Shown here piece by piece: positions 1 to 6,979 of a DNA stretch of 12,941 nt (position 1 is the stretch's first letter; each line of letters opens with the position of its first letter). Made by a program: the position numbers and the translations under genes. The notes below the pieces were generated by a model that did no database searches, was not told the DNA's origin, and saw only the letters and a program-made list of their open reading frames with translations. The DNA lies in NCBI GenBank assembly GCA_037969175.1, contig JBBKWX010000240.1, forward strand, positions 1-12,941, read 5' to 3'. This stretch comes from JBBKWX01 sp037969175 (GTDB taxonomy: Bacteria; Bacteroidota; Bacteroidia; AKYH767-A; JBBKVM01).

Positions 1-2
1 AT

Positions 3-566
3 CAATTATTATTTTGTGAGCATCCTCATGTTTATACATTGGGTAAAAGCGGAACCGAAGATAATCTGCTGAAGAACGCTGAAGAGCTCAAAGAGCTGCA
101 TGCTACTTATTACAAGATCAATCGGGGAGGTGATATAACCTATCATGGTCCCGGACAAATTGTTGGTTACCCCATTTTTGATCTGGACCATTTTTTTACC
201 GATATCCATAAATATCTTCGTTACCTTGAAGAAGCTGTGATTCTTACTTTGGCAGATTACGGTATCATCGCCGGAAGATACCCTGGATATACCGGGGTTT
301 GGCTTGATCCGGAGGATGATGAAAAAGCAAGAAAGATTTGCGCCTTAGGTGTCAGATGCAGCAGATGGGTGACCATGCATGGCTTTGCTTTTAATGTAAA
401 TACCGATCTTGATTATTTCGGAAATATAATACCTTGCGGAATAGATGATAAAGCAGTGACCAGCATGCAAGCTGAATTAAAAAAAGAGTTGGATATACAT
501 GAGGTGGAAAGAATTTTACTTGCTCATCTTGCAAACATTTTCGAATTTCAACCTTATACGCTTTGA
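3..566 (+). CDS. lipB: Octanoyl-[acyl carrier protein]:protein N-octanoyltransferase LipB, 5'-truncated by the window edge
   Basis: LipB moves octanoyl groups from acyl carrier protein to lipoyl domains, the first step of de novo lipoate attachment, in the cytoplasm. The frame is open from base 3, and its first residues (LLFCEHPHVYTLGKSG) match the family's N-terminal region, so the gene starts outside the window; the TTG at 39 is internal, not a start. Visible family blocks are RGGDITYHGPGQ, KICALGVRCSRWVTMHGFAFN and the IPCGI block. The catalytic Cys of PCGI and the Lys of KICALG are 34 residues apart, the same spacing as Lys135/Cys169 of E. coli LipB. The 187 residues present are most of a usual 210-240-residue protein. 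The next gene starts 3 bp after the stop, suggesting co-transcription. Identification is firm; only the N-terminus is missing. Confidence 0.96.
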   Translation, partial: QLLFCEHPHVYTLGKSGTEDNLLKNAEELKELHATYYKINRGGDITYHGPGQIVGYPIFDLDHFFTDIHKYLRYLEEAVILTLADYGIIAGRYPGYTGVWLDPEDDEKARKICALGVRCSRWVTMHGFAFNVNTDLDYFGNIIPCGIDDKAVTSMQAELKKELDIHEVERILLAHLANIFEFQPYTL

Positions 567-569
567 TAT

Positions 570-1742
570 ATGAGCAGAACAAAAAAAATAGTGAGCATTT
601 CCTTAAAGATCTTGCTTGCACTCCTTGTTCTCGCCAATCTGCTTGTCCTGATAAGTGGAAAAACATTTATCTACAAAGCACTTATTTATAATTATGTAGA
701 TATTGATGATCTGCCTCTTTTTGAAACCCGTGCTTTAGTAGCTGATAATCCAATCCCCTGGCCGGTTGCAGAAGATTATAATAAAGCAGAATTACCTGCT
801 GAATGTGATGCATTACATGAAGCAAACAGGAGTGTTGCTTATCTAATCATTAAGGATGATTCGATCCGTTATGAGAACTATTTTTTAGGTTATTCTGATA
901 GCTCATTAAGTAATAGTTTTTCTGTTGCAAAAAGTGTTGTTGGCATCTTAATAGGGATAGCTATTGATGAAGGAAAGATCAAAGGTCTGGATCAGAAAGT
1001 TGGTGATTTTCTGCCACACTATTCAGAAGGAGAAAACAATAAACTAAGCATTCGTCATTTATTGACCATGAGTGCCGGACTCGATTGGAACGAAAGTTAT
1101 TCCGGATTGCTGGGTCCCGTTACAGAGTTGTATTATGGAACAGATCTGAAGAAACAAATGAACAGGTATAAGGTAATTACAGAACCCGGAATTACGTACA
1201 ATTACATGAGCGGTGCAAGCCAACTTCTTGCTATCATTTTAGAAAATGCGACAGGAGAAAAACTTGCTGATTATGCGAGTAAAAAACTTTGGGGACCGAT
1301 CGGTGCAGTTCATAATGCAGAGTGGAGTTTGGATCATAAATCCGGGATGGAAAAAGCATATTGCTGTATCTATTCCAATGCTCGTGATTTTGCAAAGATC
1401 GGGCAATTGTATTTGAATAATGGAATGATGTACGGGCAGCAGATCGTACCCGAATGGTATGTAAAAGAGTCTGTAACTCCGGCTGATATGTTGGATCAGA
1501 CCGGAAAACAAAATGATAAATATGGTTATCAATGGTGGATCTTAAAACACAAAGGTCATGATGTTTTTTATGCAAGAGGAATACTAGGGCAATATATTAT
1601 CGTGGTTCCTGATCAGAAAATGGTGATCGTACGATTAGGGCACAAGCGTGGAGAGAAGTTAGATTCAGATCATGTGACTGATGTATTTGTTTATTTGGAT
1701 GCTGCATTGGAAATGTATGCCAAACCCAATTTACATCAGTAA
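570..1742 (+). CDS. Membrane-anchored serine hydrolase, beta-lactamase (class C / NylB-like) family
   Basis: This is a 390-residue hydrolase of the penicillin-recognising/class C beta-lactamase superfamily. A hydrophobic segment at about residues 8-30 serves as a signal anchor, placing the enzyme on the periplasmic side. The nucleophile motif SxxK is S118-V-A-K121 in FSVAKSVVG. The catalytic Tyr is probably Y212 (or Y210) in TYNYMSGASQLL, where these proteins carry the YxN or YxSG-type motif. RHLLTMSAGLDW (162-173) is a typical family block. The C-terminal HxG-type motif is replaced by ARGILGQ (335-341), as in NylB-like esterases and amidases, so beta-lactam resistance should not be assumed. 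The substrate is unknown. The gene follows lipB by 3 bp with no biochemical link evident, and a terminator-like hairpin follows it. Confidence 0.88.
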   Translation: MSRTKKIVSISLKILLALLVLANLLVLISGKTFIYKALIYNYVDIDDLPLFETRALVADNPIPWPVAEDYNKAELPAECDALHEANRSVAYLIIKDDSIRYENYFLGYSDSSLSNSFSVAKSVVGILIGIAIDEGKIKGLDQKVGDFLPHYSEGENNKLSIRHLLTMSAGLDWNESYSGLLGPVTELYYGTDLKKQMNRYKVITEPGITYNYMSGASQLLAIILENATGEKLADYASKKLWGPIGAVHNAEWSLDHKSGMEKAYCCIYSNARDFAKIGQLYLNNGMMYGQQIVPEWYVKESVTPADMLDQTGKQNDKYGYQWWILKHKGHDVFYARGILGQYIIVVPDQKMVIVRLGHKRGEKLDSDHVTDVFVYLDAALEMYAKPNLHQ

Positions 1743-1743
1743 T

Positions 1744-1764
1744 ACCGCAGCTTTCAGCGGTTTT
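1744..1764 (+). terminator. Terminator-like hairpin after the serine hydrolase gene
   Basis: ACCGC (1744-1748) can pair with GCGGT (1757-1761) around an 8-base loop, and four T follow from 1761. It begins 2 bp after the hydrolase stop codon. The stem and T-run are short, so this is a weak intrinsic terminator candidate. The rest of 1765-2005 has no gene I can support; the last bases before 2019 carry a promoter-like element. Confidence 0.45.
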
Positions 1765-2005
1765 GTTGCTTATCTGTTGTTTGCCTTTATGCAACAAGCC
1801 ATTCTAGGCGGTCGCATTAACTTGTTAGGTTGAATTTCCGCTTGCGAATCTACGATCTCAGCCTTGTTCCCACAACCGCATTTATGCTGGTTTCTTTTTG
1901 CAGGAATGCCTCTCAAAACTTGCGTTCCGTTTGGAATCCGAAATGCAAATAACCAATAGATCAAATCTGAAAAATCTTTGCAGAATAAATTTGTATAATT
2001 TGCCT

Positions 2006-2013
2006 TATATTTG
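2006..2013 (+). promoter_or_regulatory. Candidate Bacteroidota -7 promoter element
   Basis: TATATTTG matches the Bacteroidota sigma-A -7 consensus TAnnTTTG. Its last base is only 5 bp before the ATG at 2019, so transcription would start at or next to the start codon and the mRNA would be leaderless or nearly so. The nearest upstream TTTG (1977-1980) lies 25 bp away, longer than the usual spacer of about 19 bp, so the -33 element is not convincing. Confidence 0.4.
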
Positions 2014-2018
2014 CCGCC

Positions 2019-2420
2019 ATGCTCAAGGATATTCCTCATCCTAAAGTCGAAAATATCAATGTTGCCATCGTTCGTGAATTGAATGAATTGGGCGAACACG
2101 TGTGGAATGTATATATCATCAATCTGAGAAAGGAACTTCTGGAAGGAGTTCTTGTCAGCTCGAAAGGATATGGATTCTATGAAGACAGAGATGTTAAGAC
2201 TACCACACTCCGTCACTATCTCGGAAATGTGGAACCCATGACGTACAAAAAGATCGAACCTATCATTGATAGTCTTTTCGGTTTGAATAATGAATATTGG
2301 GTCAGTTACTTTATCAAGAAAACCATGTATGATAAAAAATATGTGTTCTTGCCGGAGTCCGTCAAAGAGGAACATTTCACCAAGATCCCATTGATGGATG
2401 TGATGGGTGTCTTGATCTGA
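2019..2420 (+). CDS. Conserved protein of unknown function, 133 residues
   Basis: I do not recognise a characterised function. The 133-residue product is soluble, with no signal peptide or membrane segment, and rich in charged residues. Its composition and the well-formed blocks (VWNVYIINLRKELLEGVLVSSKGYG near 29-53, LRHYLGN near 64-70, NEYWVSYFIKKTMYDKKYVFLPES near 91-114) look like a real, folded cytoplasmic protein. I recall close relatives as uncharacterised proteins in other Bacteroidota, but cannot confirm this here. The ATG is supported by the promoter-like TATATTTG just upstream and by a run of non-coding sequence before it. Its stop is only 9 bp from the end of the convergent minus-strand gene, so the two transcripts probably overlap at their 3' ends. 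Confidence 0.75.
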   Translation: MLKDIPHPKVENINVAIVRELNELGEHVWNVYIINLRKELLEGVLVSSKGYGFYEDRDVKTTTLRHYLGNVEPMTYKKIEPIIDSLFGLNNEYWVSYFIKKTMYDKKYVFLPESVKEEHFTKIPLMDVMGVLI

Positions 2421-2429
2421 GTACAATAC

Positions 2430-2597
2430 TTATTTTTCAGGTTTTGATTTAGGTAAGCGCCCTGTTTTCTTTAGCGCTTCGCTGATAATAAATTCTAGTT
2501 GTCCATTGGTAGATCGAAACTCATCGGCAGCCCACTTCTCAACGGCTTTCAACAGATCCTCATTCACTCTCAATGCAAAAGCCTTTTTTTCTGACAT
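2430..2597 (-). CDS. Arc-like ribbon-helix-helix DNA-binding protein, 55 residues
   Basis: This small gene reads from ATG (2597-2595) to TAA (2432-2430) and encodes 55 residues beginning MSEKKAFALRVNEDLLKAVEKW. The pattern is that of an Arc/MetJ ribbon-helix-helix repressor: a short beta strand (KAFALRV, about 5-11), helix A (NEDLLKAVEKWAADEF, 12-27) and helix B (TNGQLEFIISEALKKTG, 30-46), followed by a basic tail. Such proteins dimerise and bind DNA through the paired strands. The gene starts 6 bp after the stop of the SPFH gene, so the two form an operon; SPFH/Arc pairs recur in Bacteroidota as far as I recall. The target is unknown; autoregulation at the inverted repeat before the SPFH gene is a reasonable guess. 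The short length and lack of a Shine-Dalgarno site make it easy to miss. Confidence 0.85.
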   Translation of the reverse strand: MSEKKAFALRVNEDLLKAVEKWAADEFRSTNGQLEFIISEALKKTGRLPKSKPEK

Positions 2598-2603
2598 GTG
2601 CTA

Positions 2604-3455
2604 TTAAGAATAAAGCGTTCCCGCATTGATCACCGGATTAGCTGCTTTATCGCTGCATAACACGACCATCAGGTTGCTGACCATGCTTGCTCTCTTATCA
2701 TTATCCAGTTCAAGTATCTTCTTGGAGCTTAGTTGTTCCAGAGCCATCTCAACCATACCTACAGCGCCTTCCACGATCTTTTGACGGGCTGCAATGATGG
2801 CAGTAGCCTGCTGTCTTTGCAACATAGCACCTGCGATCTCTGAAGAATACGCCAGATGTGCAATCCTTGATTCCATCACATGTATACCTGCTATAGCAAG
2901 ACGCTCGCTCAGCTGTTGCTCGAGCAATTGATTCACTTCTTCACCCCCGCTTCTCAATGAGATCTCTTCTTCATGATCATCGAAATTGTCATAGGGATAA
3001 GATCCTGCCAGATTACGAATGGCTGCCTCACTTTGGATCTGTACAAAATGCCGGTAATCATCAACCTCAAATGCAGCCTTGAAAGTATTCTCCACTTTCC
3101 AAACCAACACCACACCTATCATAATAGGATTCCCAAGTTTGTCATTTACTTTAATGGGTTCACTTTCCAGATTACGTGCACGTAATGAGATCTTGCGTTT
3201 CACATAAAATGGATTCACCCAATAAAAGCCATTTTTCTTGATCGTTCCTTTGTATCCCCCGAACAGAACACAAACAACGGATTCATTCGGGTTGATGATC
3301 GTCAATCCTATGATACAAACGATAGAAACTGCCATAAGCAGTATACCCGGAATCATTGCTATATGTGTTACCAGCAAAGAAACTCCCGATGCAAATCCTA
3401 ATACTATTAATAAGATTGCCAAATAACCTGATGACCCTGATCTTGAATTTTCCAT
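2604..3455 (-). CDS. SPFH/band-7 (stomatin-prohibitin-like) membrane protein
   Basis: The 283-residue protein has two adjacent hydrophobic segments (about 11-31 and 33-55), followed by an SPFH domain from about 57 to 210 (NPNESVVCVLFGGYKGTIKKNGFYWVNPF at the start) and a C-terminal helical region. The block AYSSEIAGAMLQRQQATAIIAARQKIVEGAVGMVEMALEQL (residues 202-242) is typical of bacterial SPFH proteins. These proteins oligomerise in the inner membrane and organise membrane microdomains or act with proteases; no specific role follows from the sequence. It leads a two-gene operon with the Arc-like gene downstream and is divergent from the FNR-type gene. A TTGACA-N17-TATTAT promoter lies just upstream, and an imperfect inverted repeat fills the 17 bases before the ATG. 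Confidence 0.93.
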   Translation of the reverse strand: MENSRSGSSGYLAILLIVLGFASGVSLLVTHIAMIPGILLMAVSIVCIIGLTIINPNESVVCVLFGGYKGTIKKNGFYWVNPFYVKRKISLRARNLESEPIKVNDKLGNPIMIGVVLVWKVENTFKAAFEVDDYRHFVQIQSEAAIRNLAGSYPYDNFDDHEEEISLRSGGEEVNQLLEQQLSERLAIAGIHVMESRIAHLAYSSEIAGAMLQRQQATAIIAARQKIVEGAVGMVEMALEQLSSKKILELDNDKRASMVSNLMVVLCSDKAANPVINAGTLYS

Positions 3456-3472
3456 GATATTATATTGATATC
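3456..3472 (-). promoter_or_regulatory. Imperfect inverted repeat abutting the SPFH start codon (candidate operator)
   Basis: On the coding strand this reads GATATCAATATAATATC: arms GATAT and ATATC flank an AT-rich centre, directly before the ATG and downstream of the -10 element. A repressor bound here would block transcription start. The Arc-like protein of the same operon is one candidate ligand, which is inference. AT-rich sequence forms such repeats by chance fairly often. Confidence 0.35.
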
Positions 3473-3475
3473 ACA

Positions 3476-3504
3476 ATAATACTAAATAATTTTTCGTTTG
3501 TCAA
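3476..3504 (-). promoter_or_regulatory. Near-consensus promoter of the SPFH-Arc operon
   Basis: Read on the minus strand, TTGACA (3504-3499) is followed by a 17-bp spacer and TATTAT (3481-3476). This is the textbook sigma-70 layout, with -35 fully matched and one mismatch from TATAAT. It does not follow the Bacteroidota TTTG/TAnnTTTG pattern closely. The ATG lies 20 bp beyond the -10 element, so the leader would be short. Confidence 0.5.
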
Positions 3505-3556
3505 TAGTTCATGTAATAAAAAAAGGATTCAATGTATTATGCCTATCTTCATAGAA

Positions 3557-3579
3557 ATATTTATGCGGTGCATGAATAT
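3557..3579 (+). promoter_or_regulatory. Inverted repeat immediately upstream of the FNR-type gene
   Basis: The arms ATATTTATGC (3557-3566) and GCATGAATAT (3570-3579) pair at 9 of 10 positions around GGT; the odd position is a G opposite T, which would be a G-U pair in RNA. The repeat ends 11 bp before the ATG at 3591. It could be an operator or an mRNA hairpin over the ribosome-binding region. It lacks the TGA-N6-TCA layout of an FNR/CRP site. Confidence 0.45.
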
Positions 3580-3590
3580 CACTAATAAAC

Positions 3591-4301
3591 ATGGTAACAA
3601 AACACGAAGATCCAGACTGCCAACATTGTAATTCAAGATATCGCTCTGTTTTTTGTGACCTCCATGATGCACAACTACATGATGTTAACTTAAGTAAACA
3701 TTGTAACCATTACAAAAAAGGACAGATCATTTTTCACCAAGGTATGCGCCCTGCAGGTATCTTCTGTATGAATAGCGGTAAAGTGAAGCTATCAAAAACA
3801 GGAGGTGAAGGCAAGGAGCAGATCGTACGATTAGCTCGTTTGGGAGACATACTGGGTTATCGGTCTTTATTAAGCAATGAGAATTATTCGCTTACAGCAT
3901 ATGCATTAGAGGATGCTTCAATCTGCTTTATTCCAAAATCTACTTTCTTTACAGTTCTGGCACAGGACGCAAACCTCAGCATGCAATTGATGAAGTTGCT
4001 TTCTACTGACCTCAAACATGCGGAAGAAAAGATCACTGAAATGGCTCAAAAGCCGGTCAGGGAAAGACTTGCAGAAGCATTGCTCTTTATCAAAGAAACC
4101 TACGGATTTACAGAAGATGGTCAAACATTGAATGTTGCCTTATCTCGCGAAGATATTGCTAATGTTGTAGGTACTGCTACAGAAACAGCAATCCGACTCC
4201 TATCTGAATTAAAACAGGACGGGATCATCAATCTTACAGGTCGTAAAATAGCGATCATTGATAATCAACGCCTTATTAATACTGCCAACCTGATCGACTA
4301 G
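3591..4301 (+). CDS. Crp/Fnr-family transcriptional regulator with FNR-like cysteine set
   Basis: The 236-residue protein has an N-terminal cyclic-nucleotide-binding-like fold (about 36-125), a dimerisation helix (about 128-155) and a C-terminal winged helix (about 160-225). It carries C10-x2-C13-x8-C22 at the N-terminus and C112 in ASICFIP, the position of C122 in E. coli FNR. These four could hold an oxygen-sensitive [4Fe-4S] cluster, although the third spacing is 8 rather than the 5 of E. coli FNR. The recognition helix TATETAIRLL keeps the Glu and Arg of FNR's E209/R213 (here E198 and R202), while the Ser is replaced by Ile. It stands upstream of the cytochrome c-nosZ genes, separated by a perfect FNR-like palindrome, so it is the likely local regulator. 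An NO-sensing (DNR/NnrR-like) role remains possible. Confidence 0.93.
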   Translation: MVTKHEDPDCQHCNSRYRSVFCDLHDAQLHDVNLSKHCNHYKKGQIIFHQGMRPAGIFCMNSGKVKLSKTGGEGKEQIVRLARLGDILGYRSLLSNENYSLTAYALEDASICFIPKSTFFTVLAQDANLSMQLMKLLSTDLKHAEEKITEMAQKPVRERLAEALLFIKETYGFTEDGQTLNVALSREDIANVVGTATETAIRLLSELKQDGIINLTGRKIAIIDNQRLINTANLID

Positions 4302-4368
4302 GTCTTTTCATTTTGCTTTTTCCCAAGTTCCAATTCTTATTTTCTTAGTATTAGGTACGTTCTATTCA

Positions 4369-4390
4369 AAACATGACAAAAGTCATGTTT
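4369..4390. promoter_or_regulatory. Perfect FNR/DNR-like palindrome upstream of cytochrome c-nosZ
   Basis: Two 9-base arms, AAACATGAC and GTCATGTTT, are exact reverse complements around AAAA. With a 4-base centre the inner half-sites are ATGAC and GTCAT, which places the TGA/TCA core in the register of the FNR consensus TTGAT-N4-ATCAA. The centre is 88 bp before the cytochrome ATG. A class II activator site (centre near -41.5) would predict a start near 4421, with the TATTCT at 4412-4417 as a possible -10. It lies 67 bp past the stop of the regulator gene. Confidence 0.75.
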
Positions 4391-4467
4391 AAGCCTGAGA
4401 ACTGTCATTCATATTCTATCTAAAGAGCTTTTTCTTTGTATCCATACAAACAGAAAAATCTCACGAT

Positions 4468-4953
4468 ATGAATACTAACACAATTAACAGAGTGCTCGGA
4501 CTAGCAGTGATCTGCAGTTCGTTTTTCTTTTTCTCAGCATGCGGAGGCTCTGAAAGCCCTGCAACAGAAGGAGAAGGTACTTCGGAAACCGAAGTTGCCG
4601 AACCCGTAATTACAGATAAAGGAGTTGGTCCCATAAGTTCAGTTGAACTTGGTGAGATCGATGAGGTAATGGTAGCCCGGGGCAAAAATGTTTTCGAAAA
4701 CAAATGCAGTGCTTGTCACAAATTTTCTGAAAAATATGTTGGTCCCTCATTGGCTGGAATCACTGAAAGAAGAAAACCTGAATGGATCATGAATATGATC
4801 CTCAATCCGGAAGAGATGATTGATAAGGATCCTGTAGCTCAAGAGCTTCTTGAAACGTATTTAACCAAGATGACTTTCCAGGATGTAACCGAAGATCAAA
4901 CACGAAATATTCTCGAATACTTCAGACACATTGATAATGGCGGTGCCGAATAA
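4468..4953 (+). CDS. Monohaem cytochrome c lipoprotein, likely electron donor to NosZ
   Basis: The 161-residue precursor has a lipoprotein signal (hydrophobic 9-23, lipobox SAC with C25 as lipidated residue), an acidic Ser/Thr/Glu/Pro-rich linker (about 26-60) and a class I-type cytochrome c domain. The haem motif is C80-S-A-C83-H84, followed by VGPSLAGI, the usual Gly-Pro-Ser block. M135 in TKMTFQDVT is the probable distal haem ligand. The flexible linker would let a membrane-tethered haem domain reach its partner. It is the first gene after the FNR-like palindrome and lies 29 bp before nosZ, so the inferred role is carrying electrons from the quinol-oxidising complex to the CuA centre of NosZ. 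Confidence 0.93.
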   Translation: MNTNTINRVLGLAVICSSFFFFSACGGSESPATEGEGTSETEVAEPVITDKGVGPISSVELGEIDEVMVARGKNVFENKCSACHKFSEKYVGPSLAGITERRKPEWIMNMILNPEEMIDKDPVAQELLETYLTKMTFQDVTEDQTRNILEYFRHIDNGGAE

Positions 4954-4982
4954 TTCTAAAACATAAGTAAACTCAAATAAAA

Positions 4983-6968
4983 ATGAAAAATAAAAACCAA
5001 AAATCAATATACCGAACCATGACCATGGTGTTTGGCGTATTGGCTTCATTAAGCTTGCTAATTGCATGCGGACCTAAAAAAGGCGGTGGAGAAAGTGCCA
5101 TGGTAGGCAGCGATGCTGCTTCAAAAGTATATGTCGCTCCCGGAAGTTATGATGAATTTTATATGTTCGCATCGGGTGGATTCAGCGGCCAAATTTCTGT
5201 TTATGGATTGCCTTCGGGCAGACTGTTCAGAGTCATCCCTGTATTCTCTGTGGATGCAGAAAAAGGATGGGGATTTTCTGAAGAATCTAAGCCCATGCTG
5301 ATGACATCTTACGGTTCTATTCCATGGGATGATGCGCATCACCCTGAAATGAGTATGACCGACGGAGTTCCTGATGGACGATTTGTTTTCATCAATGCGA
5401 ATAATACACCTCGTGTTGCGAAGATCGATCTGACAACTTTTAAAACTACTGAGATCATTGAGATTCCTAATAGTGCAGGTAATCACCCGAGTCCTTTCGT
5501 GACGGAGAACAATGAATATATTGTTGCAGGTACACGATTCAGCGTCCCGGTTGGTGCAAATCTGGATGTTCCTATCAGTTCTTATAAAGAAAACTTTAAA
5601 GGCATGATCTCTTATATCAAATTGGATAAAGAGAGTGGAAATATGGATCTTGCTTTTCAGATTCTGGGCCCGGGATTCAATTTTGATTTGAGTCACAGTG
5701 GAAAAAATGCAAGTCGTGAATGGTCATTCTTTACTTGTTATAATTCTGAACAAGCAAATACTTTGCTTGAAGCAAATGCAAGTCAGAAAGACAAAGATTT
5801 TATCATGGCTGTGAACTGGAAACTGGCTGAGAAATATATTGCAGAAGGTAAGGGTAAAGTGATGAACACGCCTTACTATCACAATCGTTGGGATGATGCT
5901 ACACATAGCGCTACAGCTACATTGAAAAATACACAATTGGTGTTGGATCCAAAAGATTGTCCGGGTATGATTTATCTAATGCCATGTCCAAAATCTCCAC
6001 ATGGAGTTGACGTAGATCCTACAGGTGAATATATTGTTGGCGCAGGTAAACTTGCTACAGTAATTCCTGTTTTCTCTTATAGCAAAATGATAAAAGCAAT
6101 TGAGAAAAAAGCTTTTGATGGAGAAGTGGAAGGAATTCCAATTATCAAGTATGAAGAGTGTCTTGCAGGTGAAGTTAAGAAGCCGGGACTTGGTCCATTG
6201 CATACAGAATTTGATGACAAAGGATTTGCTTACACTTCTATGTTTGTAAGTTCCGAGATCGTAAAATGGAATGTTGCAACTCGCGAAGTTGTTGATCGTG
6301 CTCCTACATATTATTCTATCGGCCACCTAATGGTACCGGGTGGCGACAGCAAAAAGCCATGGGGTAAATATGTTGTTGCTTTAAACAAGATCACTAAGGA
6401 TCGTTATCTGCCAACCGGACCTGAGCTTACTCAGAGTGCACAGTTGTATGATATCTCCGGAGATAAAATGAAACTCCTGCTAGATTTCCCTACTATAGGT
6501 GAACCTCATTACGCTCAGGCAATAAAAGCTGATTTGATAAAAGACAAACAGGTTCGCGTATATAAACTTGAAGATAACAAACATCCTTATGCAGCCAAGA
6601 AGGAAAAAGATACTCGTGTAGAAAGAAAAGGCAATGAGATTCATGTATATCTCACTACCATTCGTTCTCACTTCTCTCCTGATAATATTGAAGGGGTTAA
6701 ACTGGGTGATGTCGTATACTGGCATGTTACCAATCTTGAGCAAGACTGGGATGTACCGCATGGTTTCGCAGTAACCGGTGCTCAAAATTCAGAATTACTG
6801 ATCATGCCGGGTGAGACGCAAACCTTAAAATGGATTCCACAAAGAGTGGGTATATTCCCATTCTATTGCACCGATTTCTGTTCAGCCCTTCATCAGGAAA
6901 TGCAAGGATATATAAGAGTATCTCCTGCAGGTTCTGCAACTCCTTTGACATCCAGTTTGGGTAAGTAG
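4983..6968 (+). CDS. nosZ: Nitrous oxide reductase NosZ, clade II (Sec/lipoprotein-type)
   Basis: NosZ reduces N2O to N2 in the periplasm as the last step of denitrification. The 661-residue protein has an N-terminal beta-propeller carrying CuZ and a C-terminal cupredoxin domain carrying CuA. All seven CuZ histidines are visible: H119 and H120 (DDAHHPE), H168 (GNHPS), H340 (SPHGVD), H407 (PLHTEF), H448 (IGHLM) and H509 (EPHYA). The gaps 120-168 and 448-509 equal those in Pseudomonas stutzeri NosZ. CuA ligands are H593 (VPHGF) and C629, C633, H637 and M640 in CTDFCSALHQEM; the Trp two residues after the first Cys in clade I is Asp here. There is no twin-arginine signal. The leader ends in LLIACG, giving a predicted lipoprotein with C29 lipidated. 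The Sec-type export and motif form place it in clade II. A strong terminator follows the gene. Confidence 0.98.
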   Translation: MKNKNQKSIYRTMTMVFGVLASLSLLIACGPKKGGGESAMVGSDAASKVYVAPGSYDEFYMFASGGFSGQISVYGLPSGRLFRVIPVFSVDAEKGWGFSEESKPMLMTSYGSIPWDDAHHPEMSMTDGVPDGRFVFINANNTPRVAKIDLTTFKTTEIIEIPNSAGNHPSPFVTENNEYIVAGTRFSVPVGANLDVPISSYKENFKGMISYIKLDKESGNMDLAFQILGPGFNFDLSHSGKNASREWSFFTCYNSEQANTLLEANASQKDKDFIMAVNWKLAEKYIAEGKGKVMNTPYYHNRWDDATHSATATLKNTQLVLDPKDCPGMIYLMPCPKSPHGVDVDPTGEYIVGAGKLATVIPVFSYSKMIKAIEKKAFDGEVEGIPIIKYEECLAGEVKKPGLGPLHTEFDDKGFAYTSMFVSSEIVKWNVATREVVDRAPTYYSIGHLMVPGGDSKKPWGKYVVALNKITKDRYLPTGPELTQSAQLYDISGDKMKLLLDFPTIGEPHYAQAIKADLIKDKQVRVYKLEDNKHPYAAKKEKDTRVERKGNEIHVYLTTIRSHFSPDNIEGVKLGDVVYWHVTNLEQDWDVPHGFAVTGAQNSELLIMPGETQTLKWIPQRVGIFPFYCTDFCSALHQEMQGYIRVSPAGSATPLTSSLGK

Positions 6969-6979
6969 TGTTAGTAGAT

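Noticed and set aside
39..41. TTG as the start of lipB
   Set aside because: The frame stays open upstream to base 3 and those residues match the LipB N-terminal region, so the gene is cut by the window edge.
570..1742. Beta-lactam resistance gene
   Set aside because: The fold family fits, but the C-terminal motif is ARGILGQ rather than KTG, as in NylB-type esterases/amidases; resistance is not supported.
1770..2426. Minus-strand open frame of 218 codons
   Set aside because: It lies antisense to the conserved 133-residue gene, whose composition and promoter-like signal are better; the minus-strand product has no recognisable motif.
5121..5696. Minus-strand open frame of 191 codons inside nosZ
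   Set aside because: Shadow of the well-supported nosZ reading frame; Arg/Ile/Cys-rich product without motifs.
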